In this document: positions 29,506-42,300 of the stretch, piece after piece | Layout of the letters: each line of letters starts with the position of its first letter | How positions within the stretch are numbered: the stretch's first letter is position 1 | Source: Panax quinquefolius | Taxonomy: Eukaryota > Streptophyta > Magnoliopsida > Apiales > Araliaceae | Length of the DNA: 64,000 nt | Direction: 5' to 3' | NCBI GenBank assembly: GCA_020205615.1 | Contig: CM035151.1 | Coordinates: 45,623,409 to 45,687,408 of the forward strand | Notes under the pieces: model-generated | What the model was told of the DNA's origin: nothing | Database searches by the model: none | Seen by the model: only the letters and a program-made list of their open reading frames with translations | Made by a program: the position numbers and the translations under genes

Positions 29506-30347
29506 ATATTCTTGTTTCTTCATTTGATTCTCACAAAGCACATTCTTCTTAATTTAACAAAGGATTTCTTCTCTTTCTCTCTCAATATCTCTCTTATTCT
29601 TTGTTCTTCCTCCTTTCTCAGGCTTAGGCCAAAACTTCTTACGTAAAATAAAACAGACGCAAGAATAAACATAAAACGTATAAAATAGTCATAATAATAA
29701 ATATACTAATTATGTAATATTTATTATATTATATTTTATTATTATTTTTTTAATTCAAAAGCCACAAGGCTTTTTTTGGCAAAACTAATTAAAATAATGA
29801 CTTAATCATTCCTTAAGTCTTGTTTGGCAAACCAAGATTAAAATAAGAATTTAAAAAGCTCTAAGGCTTTGTTTGGTAAAACCAAATTAAAACTTTCTTA
29901 ATCTATTTTCATAAGTGATATTTATTGTCACACTTTATTTAAATAAATTCTCATATTCAAATTAAATTAAATCTAATAACAATTCATTAAATCCATTTAC
30001 CACATAAACCAATACAATAAAATTATAATTTTTATTTTCATTATAATTTTATTTAATAAATTAACACATCACTTTAATTACAAAAATCCAATTAAATAAC
30101 CTTATAACAAACCATATAATCCTTAATAACTCTCTAATTTAGTTATTGAGTTAAATTAGAGTATTATCTCATAAATTTAATGCATCACTCTTTTATCTTA
30201 ATTAAGTTAATTTCTATAACTCATGAATTATTTTCTTACTAATAAATCATCCAACAAATATCTACTAAACAACAAACCAATCAATTAAAAATATTTATTT
30301 AATTCAATAAATATTTGACATTATAAATAAAATTCTGGATTGTTACA

Positions 30348-31510
30348 TTCTTCCCACCTTATAAGGATTTCGTCCTCGAAATCACCGAAACCCTACCTTC
30401 CTCAGTTTTTTTTTATCAAATCTCTTCGTTGAATAACTTCAACACATTACCTTAATATATGTTTTATATTTCCTACTCCCACCATTCTTCATAATAAATT
30501 CTTGTAAGTTTTATTTCATAACTTTCACTTGAACTCAATTATATTTTGAGTATTATATATTCTTTAACCCATTCATTTACTTTTCCAAGGATCATTATCA
30601 TAAACACTCGGGATATTACATTCACCTATTCTTCTAAGAATTTCGTCCTCGAAATTTTATTTATTAATCTTCATTCATTCAATCTATCAAAATAGATTTT
30701 ATGTTAATACTTTATTCATTCATTGGGTTTTATAACCACTTCTTTCCACAAAGATATTTCTACAATTATTAAACTTTTCTATTAAAAGATTTCCATTATT
30801 CTTTGATAACTCATCTCCTTCTCATTTCAAACTTTCTTTTCTCACTTATTCAATATATTCATCATTCAGTGTCGCATTCTACGACTTACTTCTTTCTAAG
30901 GAATATCATCTTTACCACATTCATCTTTTAGAATAGCAAGAATCTTCCACAATTGCTCAATAATTGGGAAGCAGTGTGAATAAATCATGAATTTAAAAGA
31001 TTCCAAATCATGCTGAGGGGTCATAAGACCTTGAACTACGTCCACGGTTATAAGTACTCTTTCAACTTAAACCTTAACAGTAATTAGACTATACGGACTC
31101 CCGTACTTTGGGTGTTAAGCCCTTCGTACGATGTATTGTGCACAAACATTTAAACGCTTATGCCTAAATTATCCCCTGGAACAGTTGTTCACTATGTCCA
31201 TAGTTATAAGTAATCTTTCAACTTAAACTTTAACAGTCATAAGACTATAGGGACTCCTCGTACTTAGGGTGATCAACCCTTCGTATAATATATTGTACAC
31301 AAACATCTAAACGCCTCCGCTTAATCCCCTATAAAAGGGTTGTTCATCTCAGCTTTTCAACATCTGAATTCGCACCAAAACAATTTGGTTTGGTATAACT
31401 TCTCAAGAAATGCTTGAATTTCATGAACATCTTTCAATATTCGTCAAGCTGAATCAAATAGCATAGACTTCTACTATAATTCGGACATCAATCGAAATAT
31501 ACATATACAT

Positions 31511-31543
<33 letters not shown>

Positions 31544-33049
31544 CTCATATCTTAAAGAAATCTCAAAAATCTTTTTATGACGCTACGATCATCGCACTTG
31601 TATTTACGGTCAGTTTGAGTATTCCGTCATTTGGTGATTTTATCATACTACATCATACCATAGTGGGCTGACGATCCTTAGATCACATCCAACACTAAGT
31701 AATATTGCATTGATGACTCCATCATTTTTTTTTCATCTCTGCACCAGGTTCCATGATACATTAATGATATAAAAATACATTTTGATATATTTCAAATCAT
31801 TTTTGTCTAGTCGAAGCAATTAGCATAGACATACAGATAACAGTATTGTTTCTAAAACTAATTGGTTTCATCATTTGATCCAATGTTTTTCAAGAAAATA
31901 GAAGTGCAAACACTAGCACGAAGTTAATAAATTTTGAAAGTCTAGCATAGTTAGTAGATTTAGAATATCCAGGTATCCATCAACTTCAATCTTTACTCCA
32001 TTACTTCATTACTTAACCAATTCTTTTTATTTCTAGCACCACTAATGATCTTATACTAAATATTCTTGTATTTTAACTTACAATCTTCCTATACCCCCAG
32101 TAAAGTTCATCAAACTTACTACACATTGGAAGTTCAGGAACTTGCCACTATAATATGAGTTTAAGAACTTATCCTAGTCAGACCATAAGCGTCCATTCGC
32201 TGAGGGGTTCCAAACATACCCTATTATTATGAGTCACGAACATACCATATGCATTAGTTTTAAGAACCGCACCTAATCCTAATAATATCTGACTAATCTT
32301 AATAGTTTCTAACTATTAAACGTACACATGAGAAAAGAATCACCTTTTCACCACATATACATTGATATCGCGACACCAACATTCTAATGATTATCAATGT
32401 GATAAGTTGAGTGCCAGCACAAAACCCTCGCCCATACAAAGCTTTATACAACTCAACCATCACATGAGTCCTCAATTGAAATTCCATTTAACTCTATCTT
32501 ACTCTTAACATGCTCTTTGCCCGATAAGAATTCCTCGTATCACATTATATATAACTCCTCATGAGTTTATCTTATACTATTTCATAGTACATCATCTTCA
32601 TAGCATCAAGCTATAATTATTCAAATATTACCGACCATCTTACTTTTATAACTTAAATTGATCTCGTCGTGATCTTATTCTATAATCATCTCCCTTAAAA
32701 TTCTTTTCTTAACTCGTGATCGTTTTGTTTTACGATCGTCTTTCTTTCCTTTTTCATCATACGTATCCATTTATATACTTAGTACACATCGAGTCTCTAA
32801 CAGTTTTAATATGGTACGCTGAGTGGTTTCCCACAAACAACCAACAAACTAGGTTTCGAGTTGATAGTTCGTATATACCTCCGCTCTATAAAGGAATCGT
32901 TTAGCCCAGATACCATACATCAACTATTAAAGAGTACAACTGTACTAAACTTAAATATAACTTTTTAATTCTTAACTTTTTTATCATCTTCTCCTTTATT
33001 CTCGAAGGTTATAGCATAGGGTACTCTTACCTAAGGTTTATAATCTACA
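30348..33049 (-). mobile_element. HL interior, non-coding
   Basis: About 2.7 kb between the primer site and the 3' LTR with no gag-pol. It has two LTR-start junctions on the minus strand: one at 30347 after GGTGGGAAGAA and one at 30620 (TGTAATATCCCGAG) after GGACGAAATTCTTAG-like sequence. A roughly 180-base block occurs twice in tandem (about 31020-31190 and 31190-31370); related sequence lies in the plus-strand LTR at 10560-10810. A TA tract is at 31520-31545. The size and lack of genes fit a LARD-type non-autonomous element. Confidence 0.65.
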
Positions 33050-33061
33050 GCTCTGATACCA
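33050..33061 (-). promoter_or_regulatory. HL primer binding site (tRNA-iMet)
   Basis: The minus strand reads TGGTATCAGAGC, exactly the initiator methionine complement, two bases after the LTR end. Confidence 0.9.
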
Positions 33062-33063
33062 AC

Positions 33064-34047
33064 TGTAACGACCCCAAAATTCATACAATTTAATTACCGA
33101 CTTCGATCGTTAGTAACACATCTACCTTCTAATTTTACTTCATTATTCGATGTTAAACTTTATAAAATGTGGAATAATTTAAATTTTTATGTCTTCTTAC
33201 TTTAATTCCCTGAATCAAAACCTTTATCATCTACATGTCTTTGAATAAATATTATTTTATGATTCGCTTTATCACTATAAATTATATAAAATTTTACATT
33301 TTCGTTCGATAACCATTACATATCAGATAACTCTAACTTTAGCTTTACAACTCAACATAAAACTATACATCATAAAATATTTAGTACATCTCATAAATCT
33401 TAATCATGGTATAAAGAAATAACAACTTTAGCTAAAATATTAATCTTCGTGTATTATTTCTGATCCACGTCATTCAAGTAGCACATAGTGTTACCTCTAA
33501 TCCTTAACCGGTAAAAATGGTTATTTGCAAGGTTGAGCTCAACAGCCCAGCAAGATCTAACAATTTTCATACATCACATAGCACATAATAACATCTTCAA
33601 CATATAACATACTTGATGCAGTTCATATACCAAGTATAAAGATTGAGTTCCTTACTCAATCAGCAAGCTTTAATCAATCAATGTAGTCATAAATTGACTT
33701 TAACATTTCATACTTTCAACATATAAATAACACATCATGCTCTTTGCAATAAAGATTTAAAACAGTTAACCATCAAGTTCACATAGAAAATAGGATCTGA
33801 AAGACTTGCTTGATTCGTAGTTTATGAACTACGACTTAACTGCTTAACGCGTATCTACACTTCGTGTATTCCTACACAGTTATATAATCATGGATTCACA
33901 TCCATTAGTCATATATTTCATACATTCTTAATATAATAATAATGTTACATTATTTCTTAACTAGGTTTGTAAAACCTACATTTCACTTTCTCATCATACT
34001 CTTAAAATAGCTAGGTATGCCTTAACCACTTATACTTTACATCAACA

Positions 34048-34126
<79 letters not shown>

Positions 34127-37046
34127 CTCACTTAACTCATGTGTTTCATACACATTTCAAACTCATAGATGCATGATTCACAAGTTCTTGCATTTTGTAA
34201 ATTTTAACAACTCTGTGTTTAATATAACCATTACATGCTCTTATGCTTAAAACATCATCTATGTCAAGTATTGTAGCTTTAGACATTTATTCCTATATGC
34301 TTTAAGGTCTTGATTCATAGTTAGTCATGCACGACGCTACTCGTTACTAGTTTAGGACTTAAGACAAACCAGTACAGTCCCCCGCCGCACTGTGGTTGAG
34401 CTTGCACTTCCTTCCTATTTTTGTCCAACTCTAACACACCTATTCACTTATACTTTAACATACATACATGTTAGAGGTTCTTACATAAGCGTATGACCAT
34501 TTTTGAGTTCATTTTTACAAGTTTTAGTTCATGACTTTCCATGAAATTAAAGCATAAAACGTTATGTATTTATCATGCTTTATAACTTTGGTCATATTTC
34601 TACATATAGAGGTCTGACAATCTATTAATACATATGATCATGATGTTCATATCATTCATTCATAACTAGCATTGTTTAAGACTTTAAAATATGCTTTAAC
34701 TCATGTTTGATTAAATCATCTTTATGTCCATTACCTACGAATCATGTTTCGAGACATAATAAAACGTAATATGACATCTCAAGCCTTTAGAATCTAAATA
34801 CTCATATGTAATGCAACTTAAGTTCAAAAACATGCTCAAGGTTGCATTTCAAATCCTTTTATATGAATGATGTAATATAGCGTATGTAAATCAACTTTGA
34901 AACTCTTACCATAAATAACTAACTCATGTTAACATCTTTTCAAGTTCAGAAACTATATCCTATAGCATTCCTGTTCATTAGCTTATTATACTAAGCTTTT
35001 CTTAAAATTTCTCTAATCACAAGGTCTAACAAGTTTAATCATGAACAAAGACACTATAAACTCCATATCATGCTCATTTATATTTGAACTCAATCATGTT
35101 ATAAACCACTAAGTTCAGAACTTATAGAACATAAGTTTCCACAAGGTTTGTTTTCAAAATCTTTAAGTTTCTTTTCAAAACACATACTAAGTCATGCCAA
35201 TGCTTTCTATTATGAGCAAGGAAATCTTTTATGTCATATATAATATCATGCATTTTCATGTTACATCACTTAGAATGACATATTTCATCGTTGGGAGCAC
35301 TATACTTGCGTATGTGTTCGCTTGACGCCCTCCGATCGTCGCCAAATACGTAATAGTCACAAAGATGACTATTTTGACCATTCCTAACGACCTCAAATTG
35401 AAACACTTAAAGCACAAAGGTTATAAGTATATTCGTCCTCGTTTCGGATCATTTTGAATCACCTCAATCGGAGTTCGTATGAAAATGTTATGCTTAATTT
35501 ACTACAATGAAAGTCGTAGTAGTCCACCGATTCCATCGATGCCCGCACAATCAAGCGCCCCAATTGGCCTTGGGGCAAGACACCGCTACTCGATGCAAGA
35601 TCTGACCCCTCGTGCTCGCTCCTCATGATTTTACAGACCCTTACCCATTCTGATTTTCATAACATGAGTTATACTCATCCAAATTAGTCCATTTTCGATT
35701 ATATGGGTTTGTAACTCATAAAACTACAACATACCAAATACCCAACAATTAACATAAACATTAACTAACCCAAATATAAATTTACAACTCATGTTCATAC
35801 TAATTGTTCATATTTTTGACAATTTTGCGAATTCGTTCACTACAAATTCGTTTCTCAACCATTTCGATTCATTCAACTTTTGTTGTTTTCGTAATTCAAA
35901 ATACTAACAATATCTAGCACCAATTTCAGATTCTATTCGTGAACTAACTAACAAATTTGACTCCAAAATAAGTTGTATCATATATAATACCAAAAACTAA
36001 ATTTCTTCTTTTAAAACATAATCACATGAACCTAATTAATGAAAACTCAATTATAGAACAAATTATACATATCTAAGAATATATATAATCCAATTTTTTG
36101 ACAAATCCTCCACCAAAATTCATTTATAAAGAAAAACTCAAGCAATCAAAAACTAGAGTTTTAGGGCTAGGTTATTACCTTTGTTTAGCTATAAAGCTTA
36201 AACAATCTTCTTGTTTCTTCCTTTGATTCTCACAAAGCACATTCTTCTCAATTTAACAAAGGATTTCTTCCCTTTCTCTCTCAATTTCTCTCCTATTCTT
36301 TGTTCTTCCTCCCTTCTCAGGCTTAGGCCAAAACTTCTTACGTAAAATAAAACAGACGCAAGAATAAACATAAAACGTATAAAACAGTCATAATAATAAA
36401 TATACTAATTATGTAATATTTATTATATTATATTTTATTATTAATTTTTTAATTCAAAAGCTACAAGGCTTTGTTTGGCAAAACTAATTAAAATAATGAC
36501 TTAATCATTCCTTAAGCCTTGTTTGGCAAAACAAGATTAAAATAAGAATTTAAATAAGCTCTAAGGTTTTGTTTGGTAAAACCAAATTAAAACTCTTTTA
36601 TTCTATTTTCATAAGCCATATTTATTGTCACACTTTATTTAAATAAATTCTCATATTCAAATTAAATTAAATCTAATAACAATTCATTAAATCCATTTAC
36701 CACATAAACCAATATAATAAAATTATAATTTTCATTATAATTATAATTTTATTTTATAAATTAACACATCACTTTAATTACAAAATTCAAATTAAATAAC
36801 CTTATAACAAACCATATAATCCTTAATAACTCAGAATTTAGTTATTGAGTTAAATTAGAGTATTATCTCATACATTTAATTCATTACTCTTTTATCTTAA
36901 TTAAGTTAATTTCTATAACTCATGAATTATTTCCTTACTAATAAATCATCCAACAAATATCTACTAAACAATAAACACATTAATTAAAAATATTTATTTA
37001 ATTCAATAAATATTTAAAATTATAAATAAAATTCTGGATTGTTATT
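33064..37046 (-). mobile_element. HL 5' LTR, about 4 kb
   Basis: On the minus strand it ends GGGGTCGTTACA at 33064 next to the primer site. It starts near 37046, where the expected TGTAACAATCC has lost its first two bases to a T-run. Sub-features are a long (AT)n tract (34051-34124), a GC-richer variable patch (35500-35620) and purine-rich leader sequence near 36230-36310. The frame at 32299-32487 and other small frames have no family resemblance. Confidence 0.8.
34051..34124. repeat. (AT)n microsatellite
   Basis: Uninterrupted AT tract inside the HL 5' LTR. Confidence 0.95.
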
Positions 37047-37452
37047 TTTTGTTGCTAGGTTTCATGAATTTATGTGGAATTGAGATTTTTGGCCTTAAAC
37101 AGTAGATCGTGTTCGAAGTTTCAAAAATCATTTTTCTGCTGAACAAGGCGGCTTTTGACTCTAAGCTAACCATGGAGCGGCCGAGCAAGTGGTCAGTCAG
37201 ACCCTGAATTGAACTGTTAACATCATAGCTTGGAAACTGTTAACCTAACTTATTTTAATGATTGTATTGGAACCTAAAACGTGTTATAAGATATAACAAC
37301 ATGTTTTAATCACAACGATTGAAACTATAAATTATGAACTAATAAGTTGTGAAAGTTTGTAATGTAATGTCATTTGAATTGGAAATGGTTTGCAATCACA
37401 ATGACATATACCAGGAAATAATTGAGAATTCACTTTGGTGTTACGTGAATGA
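37047..37452 (+). mobile_element. LTR debris left of RE2
   Basis: Non-coding sequence that resembles the middle of the long plus-strand LTR (about 6900-7500) and resumes after RE2 at 45560, so RE2 inserted into an older LTR. Confidence 0.5.
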
Positions 37453-40116
37453 TGTGAGACCCCAGATTTTATGAATAAAGATTTAATTTTCTCGAAATAA
37501 TTGTTTTGAATATTATGGTGTGGATTTGAGATAGTGTTATAGTTGTGGGTAGTATTTATAAATTTTAAAAAGTATGCAAGTTGTTGTATAGTATTCGATT
37601 GGTCAGGGAATATTCTTTTTGTCGGGGAATATCCATACGACGGTACAATCATTGGTGGACCCCATAACGGAATTATGGTCGGATTGAGAAAACGACCAAA
37701 AATATTTTTATGAAAATAACGGCGGAAGTTTTACCGTTAAAACTGTTGAACTACTCGGTAGTAAAAGTACAGTAATACGTGTGGTTGTATAGTAGCACAC
37801 GGTATTAATTATTAATGCTTACGTGATAAGTCACTCAGTTTTGTTTTATTAGTATTATTAATGTAATAAAATAGAAAAGCTTTTTATATAAAACAAAATT
37901 CTTTTATAAAGTTATTCGTTTTATTAGCTTATAAATAGAATATATAATATTCTATTATCATAGTGTTTTGCATAGTAATATCTTTTTATATAAAATAGAA
38001 TACTTTTATAAAGTTATATGTTTTATTAGACAAAATTAGGATATATTGTATTTTATTATGCATAGTGTTGCATAATACTCAGTGATAGTGTTTTGCATAA
38101 TAAAATCTTTTTATATAAAAATGTAATACTTTTATAAAGTTATTCGTTTTATTAGATTATAAATAGAATATATTATATTTTATTTAAAAGATTTTGCTTT
38201 AAATATGGACCGTCCGATTAAAAGAAATCAATCTGGACAATTCATGAATTAGTTACTATGCAGTCCATTCTTCTATAAATAGAAGCTCATTCCTTCATTA
38301 TTTCTTATGAATTCACTGAAACTCTAGAGAGAGAAACTATAGAGAGAGTTCTTCTCCTATAATCTTGAGCGTATTTCTTTAGAGTTTAAGAAAGCTTTGA
38401 GCATAGTGCAAGTTTTCTTCGAGTATCTCCTCGCCTTACCAGTCGGAATACTCTTCTTTTATGGTAAGGGATATTATTTGTTGTACTCGTAAGGGATATT
38501 CTTTCTTTCTTATTCGTGAAGAGAACTTCTATTATTCCATTCTTTATTATTCTGTTGGAATAACCTGTATACGCGGGATACCCTATAATTGGTGAAATTC
38601 TTCTGTTATTCCATTCTTTATTATTATGTTGAATAACTCGCCTATGCAAAGTAATCTTGCATACATGGTGAAATTCTTCTGTTATTCCATTCTTTATTAT
38701 TTTGTTGGAACATCTTGTCTGTGCGTTTACGCATGACCTTGTTCCGTTGTTTATTATTCTGTTGGAATATCCTATCTGTGCGTTTACGCATGACCTGGTT
38801 ATATTATTTATTATTCTGTTGGAATAACCTGTCTGTGTGGTCTATCTCATGCATGGTGATTTCTGTTGTTATTCTATTATTTATCATTATGTTGGAAACA
38901 TCATGTATGTGCTTTACGCATGACCTGGTTCCGTTATTTATTATTCTTTTGGATTAACCTGTCTATGCGGTCTATCGCATGCCTGCTGATTTCTTTTGTT
39001 ATTCCATTCTTTATTATACTCAGTTGGTTAAAGTTTTGCCTTCTATACTCCATAAAATTAGTGGAATATCCTTGATATTTGCGCTTCATCCAAAGATCTT
39101 TTCATGGAAATATTCTTCGAGCATTCTTGAATTTTACTCCACAAAGCAAAGATCATGTTGATAATTTGGACGTTATCGGTTCCTCGGATAAATTAATTCT
39201 TGAACTTGTTTTATTGAATTCTTATTTCATTGTCATCATCCTCATGATTATATTATGTTGAAAGTCATCCGTGGCCTCAGAGTGCATAGATGGACTTGGT
39301 ATGATTATGACTGTGATTATCTCGGTATAATCATGACCGTAATGTTACAAATGATGTGGAAAAAGTCCTCATTGGCCGTAGTGCATTGATGGACAGTTTT
39401 TGGTATGATTATGGCTATGGATTCTCTTCAGCCAAGGGTGCAAAGATGAATTGTTTTATGGCATGATCAGGACCGTTGATGAAAACACGATTATCTTTGG
39501 CCCGTAGTGCATGAATAATTCGTGGTCGTGATACTAAAAAATATCCTTGGCCTGTAGTGCAGGGATGATTTGATGATGTGGATTATTTGTTAAGATGAGT
39601 CTCAACGATAAAAGTGATGAAAAACCTTTTAAATCGTAGAAGATAGTAGATTTTATTCTCTACTTGACTCTTCTAATGGATTGCTTGTTCTGCTGCAGTT
39701 AAACTTGATGTTTATTATATTTTATCAGTTTAACACCGTTGAAGGCTAACGTAAATTATTCTGCATTATCTTATTCATAATATTTCTTACTGGGTTAGTT
39801 GAGCTCACCCTTTCTTTCAATATTGTTCTATTTAGGATATGAGAACGTAACTGGGACTAGTCGGGGAACAAAGTAATGGTCCTAGATGGTTGCATTAGTA
39901 ATCCTCACTATTCTGTGAAATAGTGTGATAATAAATGTATTGAGGACTTATTTTGAGTTTGTATACTGTCTAGAAGACAATATTTGTATTAAAACACACA
40001 TCATATGTTTAGTCGTATTTTATACGACTGTTGTATAATTAAGTTGTATTTGTATTCTGTACCATGTATCTGGCGACTCAGGATGGGTGATGTATACCTG
40101 TTTTGGGGATGTCACA
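37453..40116 (+). mobile_element. RE2 5' LTR
   Basis: Starts TGTGAGACCCC and ends GGGGATGTCACA (2,664 bp). In order: U3 units 37866-38195, TATA at 38274, array A 38525-39020, array B 39260-39570, GAGCTCACCC near 39800. The first 265 bases differ from the 3' LTR at about ten positions by eye. The flank AATGA and the far flank AATGG form an imperfect target duplication. Confidence 0.92.
38274..38282 (+). promoter_or_regulatory. RE2 5' LTR TATA box
   Basis: TATAAATAG upstream of an AGAGAGAAACT start region. Confidence 0.6.
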
Positions 40117-40118
40117 GT

Positions 40119-40130
40119 TGGTATCAAGGC
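40119..40130 (+). promoter_or_regulatory. RE2 primer binding site, mutated
   Basis: TGGTATCAAGGC, close to the tRNA-iMet complement. Confidence 0.75.
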
Positions 40131-40225
40131 TTAGGGATATGATACATGGCTATGATGTGAGGATGGAACTAGGAGGGGATAGACGGGGAATTCCTTCGCT
40201 AGTATGACCTACCTAAGTTTATTTG

Positions 40226-40294
40226 GTATGTAATTGGTCGGTCAGAATATAGGGATATTATGTTACATGTCAATTAATCTTTGTTTTGTGGCAG
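40226..40294 (+). other. Intron-like stretch in RE2 gag leader
   Basis: Begins GTATGT and ends in a pyrimidine-rich TTTGTTTTGTGGCAG. RE3 and RE4 have the same acceptor-like end. RE1 lacks these bases and six more on the right. Splicing is an inference. Confidence 0.35.
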
Positions 40295-40303
40295 TATCTG
40301 AAA

Positions 40304-41465
40304 ATGACATCCGAGAATGTTGAGAATAGCAATGGAGCACGGTGAGAGACCGTTGATTCTCCACATATCAATAATCGTGACAATGTGCAACAGGATGGCG
40401 ATAATCCCTCCGTAAACAACAACACCGATCAATCGACAAACGACGCAGACGCTTTAGGAGTTTTTAGAATTCATGCAACATCAAAGTAAGGCGCCTCCTG
40501 CTCATAATGCAGAGGAAACAATGACAACCCACGGTTGGTCACCGCTAAGCAATTCAAGGAGCCGGGACCACCGGAGTTTTTTGGGAAAGCCGTAACCACT
40601 TAAAGTGAGACGTGGTTAAAGCAGATCACCAAGATATTTGATGTCTTGGGATGCTCCAAGGAGCAAAAGGTTCCTTTTGCCACCTTTATGTTGCGTGAAG
40701 AGGCAGATCACTGGTGGGAATCTATAAAACGTACCCAGCCTGACGCACTCAAGATGTCTTGGGAGAAGTTCCAAGAGCTGTTCAATGACAAGTACTTTCT
40801 CGAAAGCATTCGTCACATGAAGGAGGTGGAATTTATCAAGTTGGAGCAAAACAACATAACCGTGTCGCAGTACGAAGCCAAGTTTGCCGAGTTGTCCAGA
40901 TTTGCGTCCCACTTGGATGATAATGAAGAGAGAATGACGCGGATGTTTTTAAGAGGTTTGAAGCCGGAGATACGTCAATATCTTATTTCTCAAAAAATGT
41001 GTTTGTATTCAGATGTTGTAAATAAGGCTTAGTTAGTGGAGCGCGATAACGAGTCAATGCAACCAAAAGAGAGCAGTCGATAAAATGATAATACCGGTGA
41101 TAACAGTCATCAAAGCGGTGATAATAAGTATGGAGGGAATCAATATGCCAGAAATGGTAACCACTTCGGTGGTAATCATGGTCAAAATAATAAGAATGGA
41201 CATTTCAAGAAGAGAAGGTTCAACAATGATGTGAAGACGTTGGCACCAGCTCCCGTTTCAAAGGAAGAAGAACGACCACCGGTCGTATGTTTCAAATGCG
41301 GACAGGAGGGACACATCCGTCCAAACTGTACGCAGCAATCCAAAACGTGTTTTAATTATGGAAGTTAAGGTCACCTAGCTCAATTTTGTCGTATGGTGAA
41401 GTCAAGTCCAGCTGGGATAGTGATGCCAAAGGATGTCCTAGACAAGCTAAAGCCGGTAGTTTAAG
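40304..41465 (+). pseudogene. RE2 gag, several frame breaks
   Basis: The start MTSENVE is kept, but an early TGA near 40364 and later shifts break the frame. The capsid core is open at 40646-41032 (HWWESIKRT, FNDKYF, RGLKPEIRQYL) and ends at a TAG where RE1 continues AQLLE. A basic linker and one intact zinc knuckle (CFKCGQEGHIRPNC) follow at 41289-41330. The second knuckle has lost Cys and contains a TAA. Confidence 0.88.
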
Positions 41466-41895
41466 AGAGAGCGTTTTTTTTGTGACAAGCAACCTGAATA
41501 AAATTATCACGGGTATGTTAGTCATAAACTCTTGTGAAGTCTATACCGTGTTAGATACCGATTCTACTTACTCTTTTATTTCACCTAGTTGTGTTCAATG
41601 TTTGAAGCTAACTCCGGATAAGTTAGACTTTGATTTATCTGTTTAAACTCAGTTGGAAGAAACCTTCGTTACCTCCACTATTTATAAATCTTGTTCAATT
41701 CAACACTTTCACGTTACGTGTTGATATTGTCTCTTTGAAAATACTTGCCTTTGATGCGATTTTAGGAATCGATTGGTTAACTACTCATCATGTTTTTCGT
41801 AAGGTTGTTAGCTTTCATATTCCTAACCAACCTGTTATGCGAATTCAAGCAACCAAACCACTAAAGTCAATCATTGTCATATCAAGCCATAAGTA
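41466..41895 (+). pseudogene. RE2 protease, active site Gly to Asp
   Basis: Two overlapping frames cover the retropepsin domain. The active site reads LDTDSTYSF (Gly to Asp). After a stop at about 41644, ILGIDWLTTHHVFRKVVSF is intact in the second frame. This damage differs from the Asp to Asn change in RE1. Confidence 0.85.
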
Positions 41896-42038
41896 AAGAG
41901 CCCCGATCCTTTCGTTGTTGACTTTCTTGTGTGAAATGCACCGAAGCCAGACTTTCTGTAGGTGACGTCGTGAATGACGATGGGAAGTTGATAGGTATCA
42001 ATGTGACGTACTATCCAAGTCTTGGATGAGGGTCACAA
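41896..42038 (+). other. Unexplained segment, RE2 copy
   Basis: Close copy of 19501-19641. The best frame here reads VKCTEARLSVGDVVNDDGK and continues LIGINVTYYPSLG before a TGA, so a coding past is plausible. No family recognised. Confidence 0.5.
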
Positions 42039-42300
42039 TTTTGAATGATATTTTTGTTGTTAATAAATTTCCTGACGTATTCTTGAAGACTTCTTAGCCT
42101 ACCCCTAGAGCGTGAAATCGAATTTTGTATCGAACCCAAAGACAAAACCCATTTCTAAAACCCTCAAATATTTCTTTACTTAAAACAAACGTAACATGCG
42201 CCAAAGATGTTGGCTCGAGCTGTTGAAGATTACGATCGTACCATGCAATATCATTGTGGAAGTGCGAACGTAGTAGCTGACGCGTTGAGTAGAAGATCGT
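42039..42300 (+). pseudogene. RE2 reverse transcriptase start fused to RNase H end
   Basis: ISIVNKF-like and PLEREIEF-like sequence leads into TKPISK joined directly to TLKYFFT, then WLELLK and the terminal SANVVADALSRRSY. The join is the same as in RE1, so the deletion predates both insertions. The catalytic palm and most of RNase H are absent. Confidence 0.8.

Larger units (their letters stand above)
25101..30347 (-). mobile_element. HL 3' LTR, split by SL2 and truncated
   Basis: The minus-strand LTR starts TGTAACAATCC at 30347 and matches the HL 5' LTR (34520-37046) on both sides of SL2. The first 190 bases from 25101 differ from 34521 onward at roughly 13 positions by eye. The 3' end of this LTR, the counterpart of 33064-34520, is gone; the truncated LTR at 23361-25100 takes its place. 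A GC-richer patch at 26030-26130 differs strongly between the two LTRs. No gene is supported; the frame at 26009-26200 is in this patch. Confidence 0.8.

Noticed and set aside
37332..37652. Antisense frame conserved at the start of four LTRs (also 15186-15446, 20387-20689, 42726-43049)
   Set aside because: The similarity follows from LTR homology. Ends differ between copies, there is no coding bias I can see, and no family is recognised.
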